Source: Hymenobacter crusticola | GTDB lineage: Bacteria > Bacteroidota > Bacteroidia > Cytophagales > Hymenobacteraceae | NCBI RefSeq assembly: GCF_002154225.1 | Contig: NZ_MTSE01000030.1 | Coordinates: 1 to 46,433 of the forward strand | Reading direction: 5' to 3' | Length of the DNA: 46,433 nucleotides | Shown: positions 25,675 through 35,600 of the stretch, one piece after another | Position numbering within the stretch: the first letter of the stretch is position 1 | Layout: every line of letters begins with the position of its first letter | Notes under the pieces: model-generated | What the model saw: only the letters and a program-made list of their open reading frames with translations | What the model was told of the DNA's origin: nothing | Databases searched by the model: none | Position numbers and translations under genes: made by a program

Positions 25675-28149
25675 ATGACCACATCTGCTATACTATACCC
25701 GGATCAGGAGCAGCTCACCCTTCTGCTGGCAAAACTAGGCTACCAACCGGCCTCCACCGATGACCAGCAGGCTCCTATGCAATTGCGAGGGCTGCGCAAC
25801 CCCGACGGCAGCCTGCGCTGGGTTTGGTCGGCTACGTTACGCCAGCCGCTTTTCCTGGATTTCTACAACGCATCTTCGCTTAAAGCGCAACTCTTCTGCG
25901 CACTTATTCGCCTTCTTTTTGCCTGCGGGCTGCATCGTTGGTTTTTTCGCCCCCTGCCTGGGCGCTGGATGTGCACCGGGGTCGCCGAATGGCTACCTAC
26001 CGATTTTGCCTTATTTACGGGTACGCCGGGTCCTTACCGTAAGGCTGTAGGCTGCTACCTCGACGAATCCGGACAGCGTGTCTTCGCCAAGCTTCCGCTA
26101 ACTCCCGCCGCCGCGGCGAAAGTACAGACTGAGGCGAAGATGCTGCTGCAATTGGCCACTCGGCCAAGTATTTCCTTCCGCGTGCCCACGGTGGTTGCCG
26201 CTGAGCCTACGGTGCTCCTTCAGCGTGGCGTACAGCCTGCCCGGCGGGCTAGCCGTTCGGGGCATTTTCAGCCGCAGCATCTTGCCTACCTGCGCGAACA
26301 GCTACGCGCTACGAGCGTAGAACGTTCGTTGGCAATAACTGCCTTCTGGCAAGCCGTACAGCAACAAGTAGAAATGCTGCACAGCCTTGCCGATACTAGA
26401 ATTCCTTACGGCATTCGTACCAAGTTGCAGCGCCTGCTCGAACAGGTGCAGCCGGAGCAAACTATTACCCTAGCTTTTGCGCACGGCGACTTCACCCCGT
26501 GGAACTGCTGGCTCGCCCCCGACCACCTTGCCTTGTACGACCTAGAGTTTGCTTTGCCAGAAGCGCCGCTGCTCTACGACTTATTTCACTTTCACGTGCA
26601 GCAAGGCATACTGGTTAGCCGGCAGTCGGCGGCTGAACTCCGGAAGCAGCTGTGGCAACAGGCGCGTACACACTTCGCTTCCATTTCGGAGCAGCAGTTA
26701 CAGCTAGCCTTGCGCCTTTACCTATTGCATCAGATTTCGCACTTTCTTCTTGTGTATCATGCGCAACAAGAGTGGCATACGCAGGTACAATGGCTGCTGA
26801 CAGGCTGGAACGAGTTGTTGACGCTAGAGCTAGCCACATATGTGGAGCACCGCCAACTCTGCCTCTACGACCTGCTCGACACCTTACAGGTACAAAGTGC
26901 TGGGGTAGTGCTTAAACAGCGCGCTGCCAATGCCTACTACCCTGCTCCTACTTCTGATGTTGATTTGCTGCTACCCCTGGCGCAGGCCAAACAGCTAGCA
27001 AACCGCTTACAAAGCTACCCGCTCGTGCGTTCAGCAGGTGTGCGCCAGCAGGCACACATGGTATCGGTCGACTGCCTCTTTCTAGACGGCTCCTTCCTTT
27101 CTGTCGATTTGCTGCACCAAATGCTGCGCAAAGCAGTGCAAATGCTTGACGAAACAGAAGTACTCGCGCATGCAGGTCAGGCTGCTTTCGGCGTACCAGT
27201 ACCTGCCTTGCGCCACGACTTCGAATACACTTGGCTGTTTTATTGGTTGAACCAGAGCGACATGCCTACTGGTCATCTACAGCATTTCGAACGTTGTGCT
27301 CCCCAGGACCAACGCATGCTGCTGGATTATTTAGTAGATAAATACGATCTGCATTTTGAAAGCTTAGCTTCTGTCGCTCGCTATCAGCCTCTTATTGCGG
27401 AGCACTTGCACTATCTGGTGAGCACACAGCCCGGCAATAGCTATCTGCGGCGGCAATGGCGTACTGTGCGCTACGCATTAAGCACTGTAATATCCTTTTT
27501 CCGGCCCAAGGGATTTGTCATCACCTTCAGTGGGGTTGATGGAGCGGGTAAGTCTACCGTTATCGAGCATATCAAGGAAAGACTCGAAAAGAAATGGCGC
27601 AAGCGCGTGGTGGTTATCCGCCACCGGCCGTCAGTGTTACCCATTTTGAGTGTATGGAAGTACGGCCGCGCTGAAGCGGAGAAACGCGCTGTTCAGACGC
27701 TGCCTCGCCAGGGTGCCAATCAAAAGCTTAGCTCCTCGCTGCTGCGGTTTAGCTATTACTACCTCGACTATCTGTTGGGGCAAGTGGTAGTGTGGCTGAA
27801 GTACACTTGCCGGGGTCACGTGGTGCTCTACGACCGTTACTATTTCGACTTCATAAATGACAGCCGACGCAGCAACATCTGCCTGCCCGAGCGGCTCACC
27901 AGTGCCCTGTACACCTTTGTAAACAAGCCACGGCTGAACTTCTTCCTCTACGCCGCGCCCGAAGAAATCCTGCGCCGCAAGCAAGAGTTGTCAGGCGACA
28001 CCATCCGGGAACTGACGCAAAAGTACCAAGCCTTATTCGGCCAGCTTTCCGGCCGCTACCGCCAGTCGCAGTACGTGCCCATCGAAAACAACAGTCTGGA
28101 CGCGACGCTCACGCTGATCGGTCAGTACATCCAACAAGAAATCAAGTGA
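25675..28149 (+). CDS. Fusion protein: APH-like kinase + nucleotidyltransferase-like domain + thymidylate-kinase-like P-loop domain
   Basis: An 824-residue cytoplasmic protein with three probable catalytic domains. Residues about 120-380 are an aminoglycoside-phosphotransferase-like kinase: Lys139 (FAKLPL), catalytic loop HGDFTPWN (270-277) and metal-binding Asp289 (DLEFA). Residues about 405-600 resemble a small nucleotidyltransferase fold: SDVDLLL (Ser427, Asp428, Asp430) with later acidic residues Asp466 and Asp478. Residues about 612-824 are a thymidylate-kinase-like P-loop NTPase with Walker A GVDGAGKST (620-628) and DRYYFD (720-725). It starts a second tight block and overlaps the acyltransferase gene by 4 bp. 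The context suggests phosphorylation and/or nucleotidylation of a lipid, sugar or glycan intermediate. Individual domains are known; the combination and substrate are not recognised by me. Confidence 0.88.
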   Translation: MTTSAILYPDQEQLTLLLAKLGYQPASTDDQQAPMQLRGLRNPDGSLRWVWSATLRQPLFLDFYNASSLKAQLFCALIRLLFACGLHRWFFRPLPGRWMCTGVAEWLPTDFALFTGTPGPYRKAVGCYLDESGQRVFAKLPLTPAAAAKVQTEAKMLLQLATRPSISFRVPTVVAAEPTVLLQRGVQPARRASRSGHFQPQHLAYLREQLRATSVERSLAITAFWQAVQQQVEMLHSLADTRIPYGIRTKLQRLLEQVQPEQTITLAFAHGDFTPWNCWLAPDHLALYDLEFALPEAPLLYDLFHFHVQQGILVSRQSAAELRKQLWQQARTHFASISEQQLQLALRLYLLHQISHFLLVYHAQQEWHTQVQWLLTGWNELLTLELATYVEHRQLCLYDLLDTLQVQSAGVVLKQRAANAYYPAPTSDVDLLLPLAQAKQLANRLQSYPLVRSAGVRQQAHMVSVDCLFLDGSFLSVDLLHQMLRKAVQMLDETEVLAHAGQAAFGVPVPALRHDFEYTWLFYWLNQSDMPTGHLQHFERCAPQDQRMLLDYLVDKYDLHFESLASVARYQPLIAEHLHYLVSTQPGNSYLRRQWRTVRYALSTVISFFRPKGFVITFSGVDGAGKSTVIEHIKERLEKKWRKRVVVIRHRPSVLPILSVWKYGRAEAEKRAVQTLPRQGANQKLSSSLLRFSYYYLDYLLGQVVVWLKYTCRGHVVLYDRYYFDFINDSRRSNICLPERLTSALYTFVNKPRLNFFLYAAPEEILRRKQELSGDTIRELTQKYQALFGQLSGRYRQSQYVPIENNSLDATLTLIGQYIQQEIK

Positions 28150-28877
28150 AACGCTTCATAGAACAATGGGTGCGGCGGCGCAACCCGCACTTCGCCATTC
28201 ATCCGGCTGTGCCCCTAGGATGGCTCGTAGGCTTCGCAGCCGATACAACTGGCGCGCTGCTGCGTGGCAGCACACTCTGGCTGCGTGGCCGCAATCCACA
28301 CGGCGCCATGCTCGGCCGAAATGTACGCTTCAACTACCTGAGCCGCATTCGTTTTGGACGCTGGCTCAAAACCGGCGACCAGGTCCGGTTTAGCGGCCTC
28401 TCCACGGGGGACCTCACACTCGGTGATAACGTCAGTATTGGTGCTTATAGCCAAGTGATTGTTTCGACCTCCTTGCAGGAGCCGGGCGCTTACATCCGCC
28501 TCGGCCATCGCGTCGGCATTGGCGAGTTTGCCTACTTAGGTGGCGGCGGCGGCCTGCGCATCGACGACGACTGCATCATCGGGCAGTACTTCAGCTGCCA
28601 CCCCGAAAACCACCTGCACGCTGATGTAGAGCAGCTTATCCGCCAGCAAGGCGTAACGCGGCGTGGCATCCATATCGGTCCTAACTGCTGGATCGGCAGC
28701 AAGGTAACCGTGCTCGATGGCGTGACTATTAGCGAAGGATGTGTGGTAGCTGCTGGTGCCGTTGTTACGCGCTCAGTGCCTGCCCGCAGCATTGTGGCTG
28801 GGGTACCCGCCCGCGTTATCGGCACGCGCGAGCCGCAGGATATTGCTGTTTCTCACCTTTCTGCCCTAGCCTCATGA
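28146..28877 (+). CDS. Left-handed beta-helix (hexapeptide repeat) acyltransferase
   Basis: A 243-residue transferase of the WcaF/LpxA-like class with many hexapeptide turns (LGDNVSIGAYSQVIV, then VGIGEFAYLGGGGGL, IGPNCWIGSKVTVLDGVTI and GAVVTRSVPARSIVAGVPAR). His residues in CHPENH are candidates for the active-site base. These enzymes place an acetyl or similar group on a sugar. The start is GTG at 28146, in a GTGA overlap with the fusion gene's TGA; no ATG gives a better N-terminus. Trimeric and cytoplasmic in known relatives. It probably decorates the repeat unit. Confidence 0.9.
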   Translation: MKRFIEQWVRRRNPHFAIHPAVPLGWLVGFAADTTGALLRGSTLWLRGRNPHGAMLGRNVRFNYLSRIRFGRWLKTGDQVRFSGLSTGDLTLGDNVSIGAYSQVIVSTSLQEPGAYIRLGHRVGIGEFAYLGGGGGLRIDDDCIIGQYFSCHPENHLHADVEQLIRQQGVTRRGIHIGPNCWIGSKVTVLDGVTISEGCVVAAGAVVTRSVPARSIVAGVPARVIGTREPQDIAVSHLSALAS

Positions 28878-30109
28878 AAAAGGTACTGATTACGGCTTAT
28901 GCTGTTAACCCTTACAAAGGCTCGGAAGATGGCATGGGCTGGAACTTCATTCTGCAAGCGGCGCGCACGCACCGCGTGATAGCCGTCACGCGTGAGAATA
29001 ACCAGCCGCCCATCGACAAATACCTAGCTGAACATCCCGAACTGGCGACAGTGGCGGCCAACATCACCTTCCGATACTTCGATCTGCCCGCCTGGATGCG
29101 TTGGTGGAAAAAAGGTCCCCTGTTGTCGGTACTGTATTTCTACATGTGGCAATTGGGGCTAGGTCTACAGCTATGGCGCTGCCGCCCGGCCATAGACTTG
29201 GTGCACAACCTCAACTTCCACAACGACTGGACACCTTCCTTTTTGTGGTTACTGCGTCGCCCACTAGTATGGGGCCCAATTGGTCATCACCCGCCCATTC
29301 CGGCTAGTCACCTCCGCCAGTACGGAACAGCTGCCTATTGCAAAGACCGCCTGCTAGGCTTGATGAAGCACAGCTTTTGGTTGTTTGATCCCTTCCTGCG
29401 CGTAACGCGGCGTTCGGCCGACCGGGTATTGTGCATGAACTCTACCGTGGCGCCTCGCTTACGACTAAGCGCAAAAAGCTTCGAAATCGTGCCCTCTGTG
29501 GCTGTTGATCTGCCGGCTGAAGCTCCGCGCAGCACCGCTGGGCCGTTCACGGTAATGATAGCTGCTCGCATGGTGCCGCTGAAAGGCTTTGACATGGTGG
29601 TTCAGGCTTTCGCTCGCTTCCTCTACCGGCTTCCCCCCTCTCAACAGGTCAATACCCGACTGCTGCTCATTGGCAGCGGTCCTGAACAGGAGCGTCTACA
29701 ACAACTAGTAGACTGGCATGGCCTAGCGCTGTATACCGAGCACCGCCCTTGGCTCGACCGCACCGAGCTGCTGCAGCTCTACCGCGAGGCCTCTGTGTTC
29801 TTCTTTCCTTCGCACGAAGGCGCCGGTATGGTGGTGGCCGAAGCCATGAGCTATGGCGTGCCAGTACTGTGCTATCAGAACGAAGGTCCTGGTGAGCTGG
29901 TACCGCCTACGTCGAGCCTCAAGGTGCCTTATGCCTCATTCGAGCAAAACATCAATGACTTCGCGGTCCAATTGCAACGGCTGTATACCGATCCTAGGCT
30001 GCTGGCGACGGAATCAGTACTAAGTCGCCAACACGTAGCCACGCATCACACCTGGACCCGCCGCGGCCAGCAGCTAGAACTCATTTATCAACACGTACTA
30101 CTCCAATGA
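28874..30109 (+). CDS. Glycosyltransferase family 4 protein
   Basis: A 411-residue GT-B protein beginning MKKVLITAYAVNPYKGSEDG, an N-terminal sequence common in GT4 enzymes of polysaccharide loci. The donor domain includes ARMVPLKGFDMVVQAF, LIGSGPEQERLQQ and the E-x7-E-like motif in SHEGAGMVVAEAMSYGVPVL. The ATG at 28874 overlaps the acyltransferase stop by 4 bp; a longer frame from 28739 lies within the previous gene and is rejected. It likely adds a further sugar to the repeat unit. Confidence 0.92.
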   Translation: MKKVLITAYAVNPYKGSEDGMGWNFILQAARTHRVIAVTRENNQPPIDKYLAEHPELATVAANITFRYFDLPAWMRWWKKGPLLSVLYFYMWQLGLGLQLWRCRPAIDLVHNLNFHNDWTPSFLWLLRRPLVWGPIGHHPPIPASHLRQYGTAAYCKDRLLGLMKHSFWLFDPFLRVTRRSADRVLCMNSTVAPRLRLSAKSFEIVPSVAVDLPAEAPRSTAGPFTVMIAARMVPLKGFDMVVQAFARFLYRLPPSQQVNTRLLLIGSGPEQERLQQLVDWHGLALYTEHRPWLDRTELLQLYREASVFFFPSHEGAGMVVAEAMSYGVPVLCYQNEGPGELVPPTSSLKVPYASFEQNINDFAVQLQRLYTDPRLLATESVLSRQHVATHHTWTRRGQQLELIYQHVLLQ

Positions 30110-31254
30110 AACGCGTGCTTGCTGTTCACTTGCTCAACGACCGTAGCGGCAGTCCATTAGTGCTACGCAATGCGTTGGAAGCTCTGGTGGCCGATGGCTA
30201 CCATGTAGACTTGCTCACGGGTACTCCATCGGGCCAATCGGGTTTTCTTAGCCATTTGCCGGGCGTTACGACGCATGCCTTGCCTTACCGCTGGACGTCC
30301 AACCGTTGGCGCACCCTACTGAATTTTGCCTGGGTGCAGGTACTGCTTTTCGTAAAGGTGCTGCGACTGGCCACACCCGCAACCGTCGTCTACGTCAATT
30401 CTCTGTTGCCTTGCGGTGCAGCCCTAGCCGCTAGGTGCCTCGGGGCGCGTGTGGTATATCACTTGCACGAAGTATCTATCCGGCCGGCTTTGCTGAAGCG
30501 AATGCTGTGCGCTGTCGTCAACCTCACCGCTACTCGGGCAGTGTTTGTTTCGCACTACGTGAAAGAAACTCTGCAACTACGCGTAGCGCAGCAGCAGGTA
30601 ATCTACAATGCGCTGCCGGCTTCTTTCGTCGCTACTGCCCAACGGCAGCTTGCGCCTACTGCCCAAGCCTTTGTGGTGCTCATGGCCTGCTCCCTCAAAG
30701 ACTATAAGGGCGTGCCAGAGTTTGTGCAGCTAACCCGCTCGATGCCGGAGTTGCAGTTTGAGCTGGTGCTGAATGCCCCAGCTACCCAGGTTGAGCAGTT
30801 CTGTTCCGAGCAAGCTGTACCTGCCAACCTAGATGTGTTCGCCTCCACCACCGACATGCATCCGTTCTATCAGCGCGCGGCAGTGGTCGTTAATCTGTCG
30901 CGCCCCTCCGAATGGGTGGAAACCTTCGGCATGACTATTCTGGAAGCCATGCAGTATGGCAAGCCCGTGATTGTGCCGCCGGTGGGCGGCGTGAGCGAGG
31001 TAAACCAAGCTGAGCAGACCGGCTTCGCCATCGATGGCCGCGACTTGCCAGCCCTGCAAAAAGCCTTAGAGCTACTGCATAGCCCCTCTCTCTACACCCG
31101 CATGGCTGACGCCTGCCGCCGCCGCGCAGCCGAGTTTGCCCCTAGGTGCTTCACGGAACAAGTGCAACACTGTTTCCGCACCGAATTCGCTTTTACCCAT
31201 TGCGCTGCCCTCACGCAGCAACCTGTGGCAGCTACTCACGCTGCCCGAGCCTAG
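30106..31254 (+). CDS. Glycosyltransferase family 4 protein
   Basis: A 382-residue GT-B fold protein. Visible regions are HLLNDRSGSPLVLRNALEAL at the N-terminus, VVYHLHEVSIRPALL, and the donor-binding part with SLKDYKGVPEFVQL, SRPSEWVETFGMTILEAMQY and GKPVIVPPVGGVSE. The Glu residues of WVETFGMTILEAM are the usual E-x7-E pair. ATGA overlap with the preceding gene, so it is translationally coupled. The C-terminus has a short non-conserved tail (QQPVAATHAARA). It ends the second tight block, followed by a 61-bp gap. Confidence 0.9.
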   Translation: MKRVLAVHLLNDRSGSPLVLRNALEALVADGYHVDLLTGTPSGQSGFLSHLPGVTTHALPYRWTSNRWRTLLNFAWVQVLLFVKVLRLATPATVVYVNSLLPCGAALAARCLGARVVYHLHEVSIRPALLKRMLCAVVNLTATRAVFVSHYVKETLQLRVAQQQVIYNALPASFVATAQRQLAPTAQAFVVLMACSLKDYKGVPEFVQLTRSMPELQFELVLNAPATQVEQFCSEQAVPANLDVFASTTDMHPFYQRAAVVVNLSRPSEWVETFGMTILEAMQYGKPVIVPPVGGVSEVNQAEQTGFAIDGRDLPALQKALELLHSPSLYTRMADACRRRAAEFAPRCFTEQVQHCFRTEFAFTHCAALTQQPVAATHAARA

Positions 31255-31315
31255 CTAGGGAGACATCTTCCCGTTTTGTTTTATTCTTAATCGACTTCTA
31301 TCCTCTTCTGTATCC

Positions 31316-32530
31316 ATGAATCCGAAGAAAGTAGCTATTATCGGCACAGTAGGCCTGCCGGCCTGTTATGGTGGCTTCGAAACGCTGGTAGCTTTCCTGG
31401 TGAAGCACTTGCACCAGGAGCAACAGCTTACCGTGTATTGTAGCGGTAAAAAATACCCCAAAGAAAAGCGCCAATGGGAGTACGAAGGTGCCCGTCTGGT
31501 ATACCTGCCTTTTGATGCAAACGGGGCGCAAAGCGTTATCTATGACTGCCTATCTATCCTGCACGCCCTGTTTTATGCTGATGTCTTGCTGATTCTTGGT
31601 GTACCAGGCGGCATTCTGCTTCCCTTTGTGAAGCTGTTCACCCGCAAGAAAATTATTATTTCTATTGACGGCTTAGAGTGGCGACGCGACAAGTGGAGCC
31701 GCTTGGCCAAGTGGTATTTGCGTTGGGCAGAGAACCTAGCCGTGAAGTACTCCCACGCCGACATCTCCGACAACGATGCTATTCAAAACTACACGGCCCG
31801 CACGTACAGCACGCGCAGCCGCGTTATCGAGTACGGCGGCGACCATGCCGTGTATCAGCCTATTACCGAGGCATATAAGCAGAAGTACTCCTTTCTGGCC
31901 CGTCCCTACGCCTTCAAGGTTTGCCGTATTGAGCCTGAGAACAACGTACAGATGATTTTGGAAGCCTTTGCCGAGCTACCTAGCTATCCGTTGGTGTTTG
32001 TCGGTAACTGGAACAACAGCGAATTCGGCCGGCAGCTCAAAACACAATACAGCACGCACCCAAACTTGCACCTACTCGACCCTATTTACAACCAGCAGGA
32101 GCTTGATGTGCTGCGCGGCAACTGCTTTGTCTACGTGCACGGCCACAGCGCCGGCGGCACCAACCCGTCGTTGGTGGAGGCCATGTCGCTGGGATTGCCC
32201 GTACTGGCGTTCAATGTATCGTTCAATAAAGCTACCACGGAACATAAGGCGTTGTTCTTTGGGTCGAAGGAAGAGTTGAAAGAGCAGATTAAGAATACCA
32301 GCATCACAACTTGGCAGCACCTCGGTCAAGAAATGGGAGCCATTGCCAAGCGGCGCTACACCTGGAAAGTTATTGCGCGCAAGTACAATTACTTGTTCAA
32401 CAAGGTGAGTGCAACAGAGCCCAAAGGCGTACTGCACCCGCAGCTGAGTCAGTTGAACCAGCAAGAGCTCATTCAGCATCAGCTGGGACATTACCACGCG
32501 CTTACCCCGGTGTACGAGGAAGAATTATAG
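31316..32530 (+). CDS. Glycosyltransferase with N-terminal DUF1972 domain (rhamnosyltransferase-like)
   Basis: A 404-residue protein starting MNPKKVAIIGTVGLPACYGG, followed by FETLVAFLVKHL, the hallmark of DUF1972, found in putative rhamnosyl/galactosyl transferases of polysaccharide loci. The C-terminal GT4 domain holds GNWNNSEFGRQL, VYVHGHSAGGTNPSLVEAMS and LGLPVLAFNVSFN. The start ATG at 31316 is preceded by an AT-rich spacer of 61 bp that could contain its own promoter. Likely the last sugar transferase of the locus; substrate unknown. Confidence 0.92.
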   Translation: MNPKKVAIIGTVGLPACYGGFETLVAFLVKHLHQEQQLTVYCSGKKYPKEKRQWEYEGARLVYLPFDANGAQSVIYDCLSILHALFYADVLLILGVPGGILLPFVKLFTRKKIIISIDGLEWRRDKWSRLAKWYLRWAENLAVKYSHADISDNDAIQNYTARTYSTRSRVIEYGGDHAVYQPITEAYKQKYSFLARPYAFKVCRIEPENNVQMILEAFAELPSYPLVFVGNWNNSEFGRQLKTQYSTHPNLHLLDPIYNQQELDVLRGNCFVYVHGHSAGGTNPSLVEAMSLGLPVLAFNVSFNKATTEHKALFFGSKEELKEQIKNTSITTWQHLGQEMGAIAKRRYTWKVIARKYNYLFNKVSATEPKGVLHPQLSQLNQQELIQHQLGHYHALTPVYEEEL

Positions 32531-32648
32531 TGCAATCAATCCTTGGTTAAATAATCAGTTATAGCCTGAATACCGTGGCTACCTGCTTCGCTATGCCCTG
32601 ACGGGTTGGGGACAGCTGCTTCTGTTATTCTCGCATAACCCATCAAGT

Positions 32649-35600
32649 ATGATATTTTCTACTCTATACTCTTTATACAGGGTTGCCACTCGTAGTCGCC
32701 GTTGGCTACTCACGCTGGCCCTGCTAGGTGGCACGAGCCCGCTGGTACATGCCGCCGACTACTACTGGGTGGGCGGTACCGGCCGCTGGAGCGACCTCAA
32801 CCACTGGGCCACCAGTAGCGGCGGCACCATTCATCCGTCGCAGGTGCCACAGAACACAGATAACGTGCGCTTTGATGCCAACTCGTTCACCGCTAGTACC
32901 CAAACCGTCACGATTCCGACTACTGTTACGTGCTTGGACATGGACTGGACCGGTGCAGTGCACCCATCTCCCAGCGGCACTCTCATCAACGGCATGCGGC
33001 TAATTGGTGGCGGTACGGTAGAAGTCAACGGCAACCTTCGACTGATGGCTGGCCTGGGCCAACAAGATGCTAGCTTCCGAATGCTCGCCAGCAACAGTGG
33101 ACACGAACTTGATTTGCAGAATGTGCCCATTAACGGCCGCCTTAGCTTTGATAATGAGGCGGGTGGCTGGGTTTTCGTCAGCAATGCCAACCTCGTGCAG
33201 TACGGCGCTACTCCGGGGCTCATCATTACGGCAGGAAGTATCGACTTCGGCGACGTGACAATCTCGTGCTATGGCTTCCGTAGCACGGGGGCGCGCCCGC
33301 GCAGCCTTGACCTGAACGCCAGTACCATTAACTTGCTAGGTCCCGTAAACAGTTGGGAAGTAGCCGGCTCTAACCTTATCTTGGACGCGGGCACCAGCAC
33401 CCTGCGGTTGGGAAGCACCGCGCGCAGCACTGCCAACGGTTACTCCTTTGCTAGCACCGCGCAAATCTACAATGTAGTGGAGGTAGCAGCTGGCGCCAAC
33501 GCTACCCTGAACGTAGCAGGATCTACTTTCAAAACACTAACTGTCAACGGTAACGCCACGCTTACTACTGCCGCAGCCATCACGAGTTCCTTAGTTCTAG
33601 GGCGTGAGGCGGTGCTGCGGGCGGCGAGCAATCAGGTGCTGGCGTTTAGCTCAAGAGCTACACTGACTACCAGCGGTGATTGCGCGGGTTTAGCCCAGTT
33701 GCAAGCTAACATTCCGGGGCGGGCTGCTACCCTCCAACGGGCCGGCGGCTGGGGCAGCACCTCGTTGCGCTACGCGGCCGTGCAGGATATTACCTTCACT
33801 GGCGGCGGCAGCCTACCAGCTACCAACTGCCTGGACCGGGGCAACAACCAAGGGGCAACGTTCACCAGCCTTCCCATTGCAGACCTGTACTGGGTGGGTG
33901 GCGCCGGTACCTGGCACGACCCTAGCCACTGGGCCACGACAAGCGGAGGCAGTGCTGCTGGCAATACTTGCTTGCCCACGCTGGCCACTAATGTGCACTT
34001 CGACGCCAACTCGTTTTCGGCCCCTGGTCAAATGGTAGTTCTCGACGGGGCTAATGCCTTCTGCCGCGACCTAGATTGGACCGGGGCCAATGCGCCGGTG
34101 TTTCGCACTGCCGCTGCTGATGTGGCCCAGAAACAACTCGGCATTGGTGGCTCGCTGAATTTTACTAGCTCTATGACCCTTAACCTAGGTACTACGGACG
34201 TGGTATTCTACGGGCACGAGGCTGATCAGCCCGCTTCCTCGGTCACGACGGCTGGCCGCGTGCTCACCGGCAACGTATATTTCCGGGCGCCGGGCAGCAC
34301 CTATTCTTTGCTTGATGCTCTAACCTTAGCACCGGGCGCTAACTCCCCTAACGGCCGCTTATACGTGGAAGCGGGTACTTTTAATACTAATAGCCAAGCT
34401 ATTACAGCCCAAGGCTTTACTAGTGGCTACGCGGCTAGCTCCTCCATCTTCACGACGGGCTCTGGCAGTGGTGGCCCCGTGAGTGCCGCCGTCACTACCG
34501 TTACCCTTGGTAGCAGCACAATTACCCTGACTCCGGCTTCCGCGACCAGCGACGTGGGTTCGCGCACCACTTATACTTGGGACGTAGCTCCGGGCGTGGT
34601 ACTGAATGCCATCAGCAGCAGCATCCGTATCAGTAGCAACAGTACGCGCAACCAGCCGGCTTACTTCCGTGCCGGCCTAGGTATGCAGTATAATGTTGTG
34701 ACCTTCACTGACGCGGCGGCCCTATCGCTACCCACGCTGGTGTCGGGCGGCGGAGCGGTGGCTACGTTTGCCCAGCTTAGTTTTGCCGGGTCAGCCAACA
34801 TCAACGCCAGCAACAACTTCACGCAACAGCTCATCCTTACAGCGGGTAGTTCTTACACATTCAATAACACAACGCAGAGTTTTGCGGCCGATGCGCAACT
34901 GAACGCCATTGGCGGCTGCCCAGGCTACGTAGGCATCAACGGCACGAGCAGCACGGCTAGGGCTACATTCAGCAAACCGGCTGGTGGCTTACAAGCTAAT
35001 CTGCCGCTTCAGTACGCTGCGCTACGCAACGTCGCTTTTACAGGGGGTGCTGGATGGGAGGCTACCCGTAGCCTCGACAATGGTGGTACTTCGGGTATTG
35101 TGTATACCCAGCGGCCCGTACCGCGCACCTTGTACTGGGTAGGTGGCACGGGCCGTTGGAGCGAGCAAGCGCACTGGGCTCTGAGCAGTGGCGGCACAGG
35201 CGGCAACTGCATTCCCAACCAACTCGACGAGGTAATCTTCGATGCGCAATCTTTCTCCTCAACGGGCCAGATCGTGACGCAGGACGTAACACTGGCCGTC
35301 TGTGCTAGCCTGAGTTGGGCTACTGTAACCAATACGCCTACTTTCAGCGGCATTGCCACCAACAAGCTGAGCGTGTATGGCTCCCTGACTTGGAGCCCGG
35401 CTATGAACCAGCTGCTATTAGGGGAAACCCAGCTGCTAAGTGCGGGCAACCTCACTAGTGCTGGCCAGCCTTTTGGCGGTGCATTAACCATTGATGCACC
35501 TGATGCTACTGTGATGCTAACAGATGCGCTGCTGCAGACTCGCAACGGAGGTAGTGGTCTGACTCTCAGCGCTGGTACTTTGCTCACCAATAATCAAAGC

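Noticed and set aside
28739..28873. In-frame N-terminal extension of the glycosyltransferase at 28874
   Set aside because: The extra 45 residues are Cys/Arg-rich and lie in the acyltransferase gene; the family N-terminus starts at 28874.
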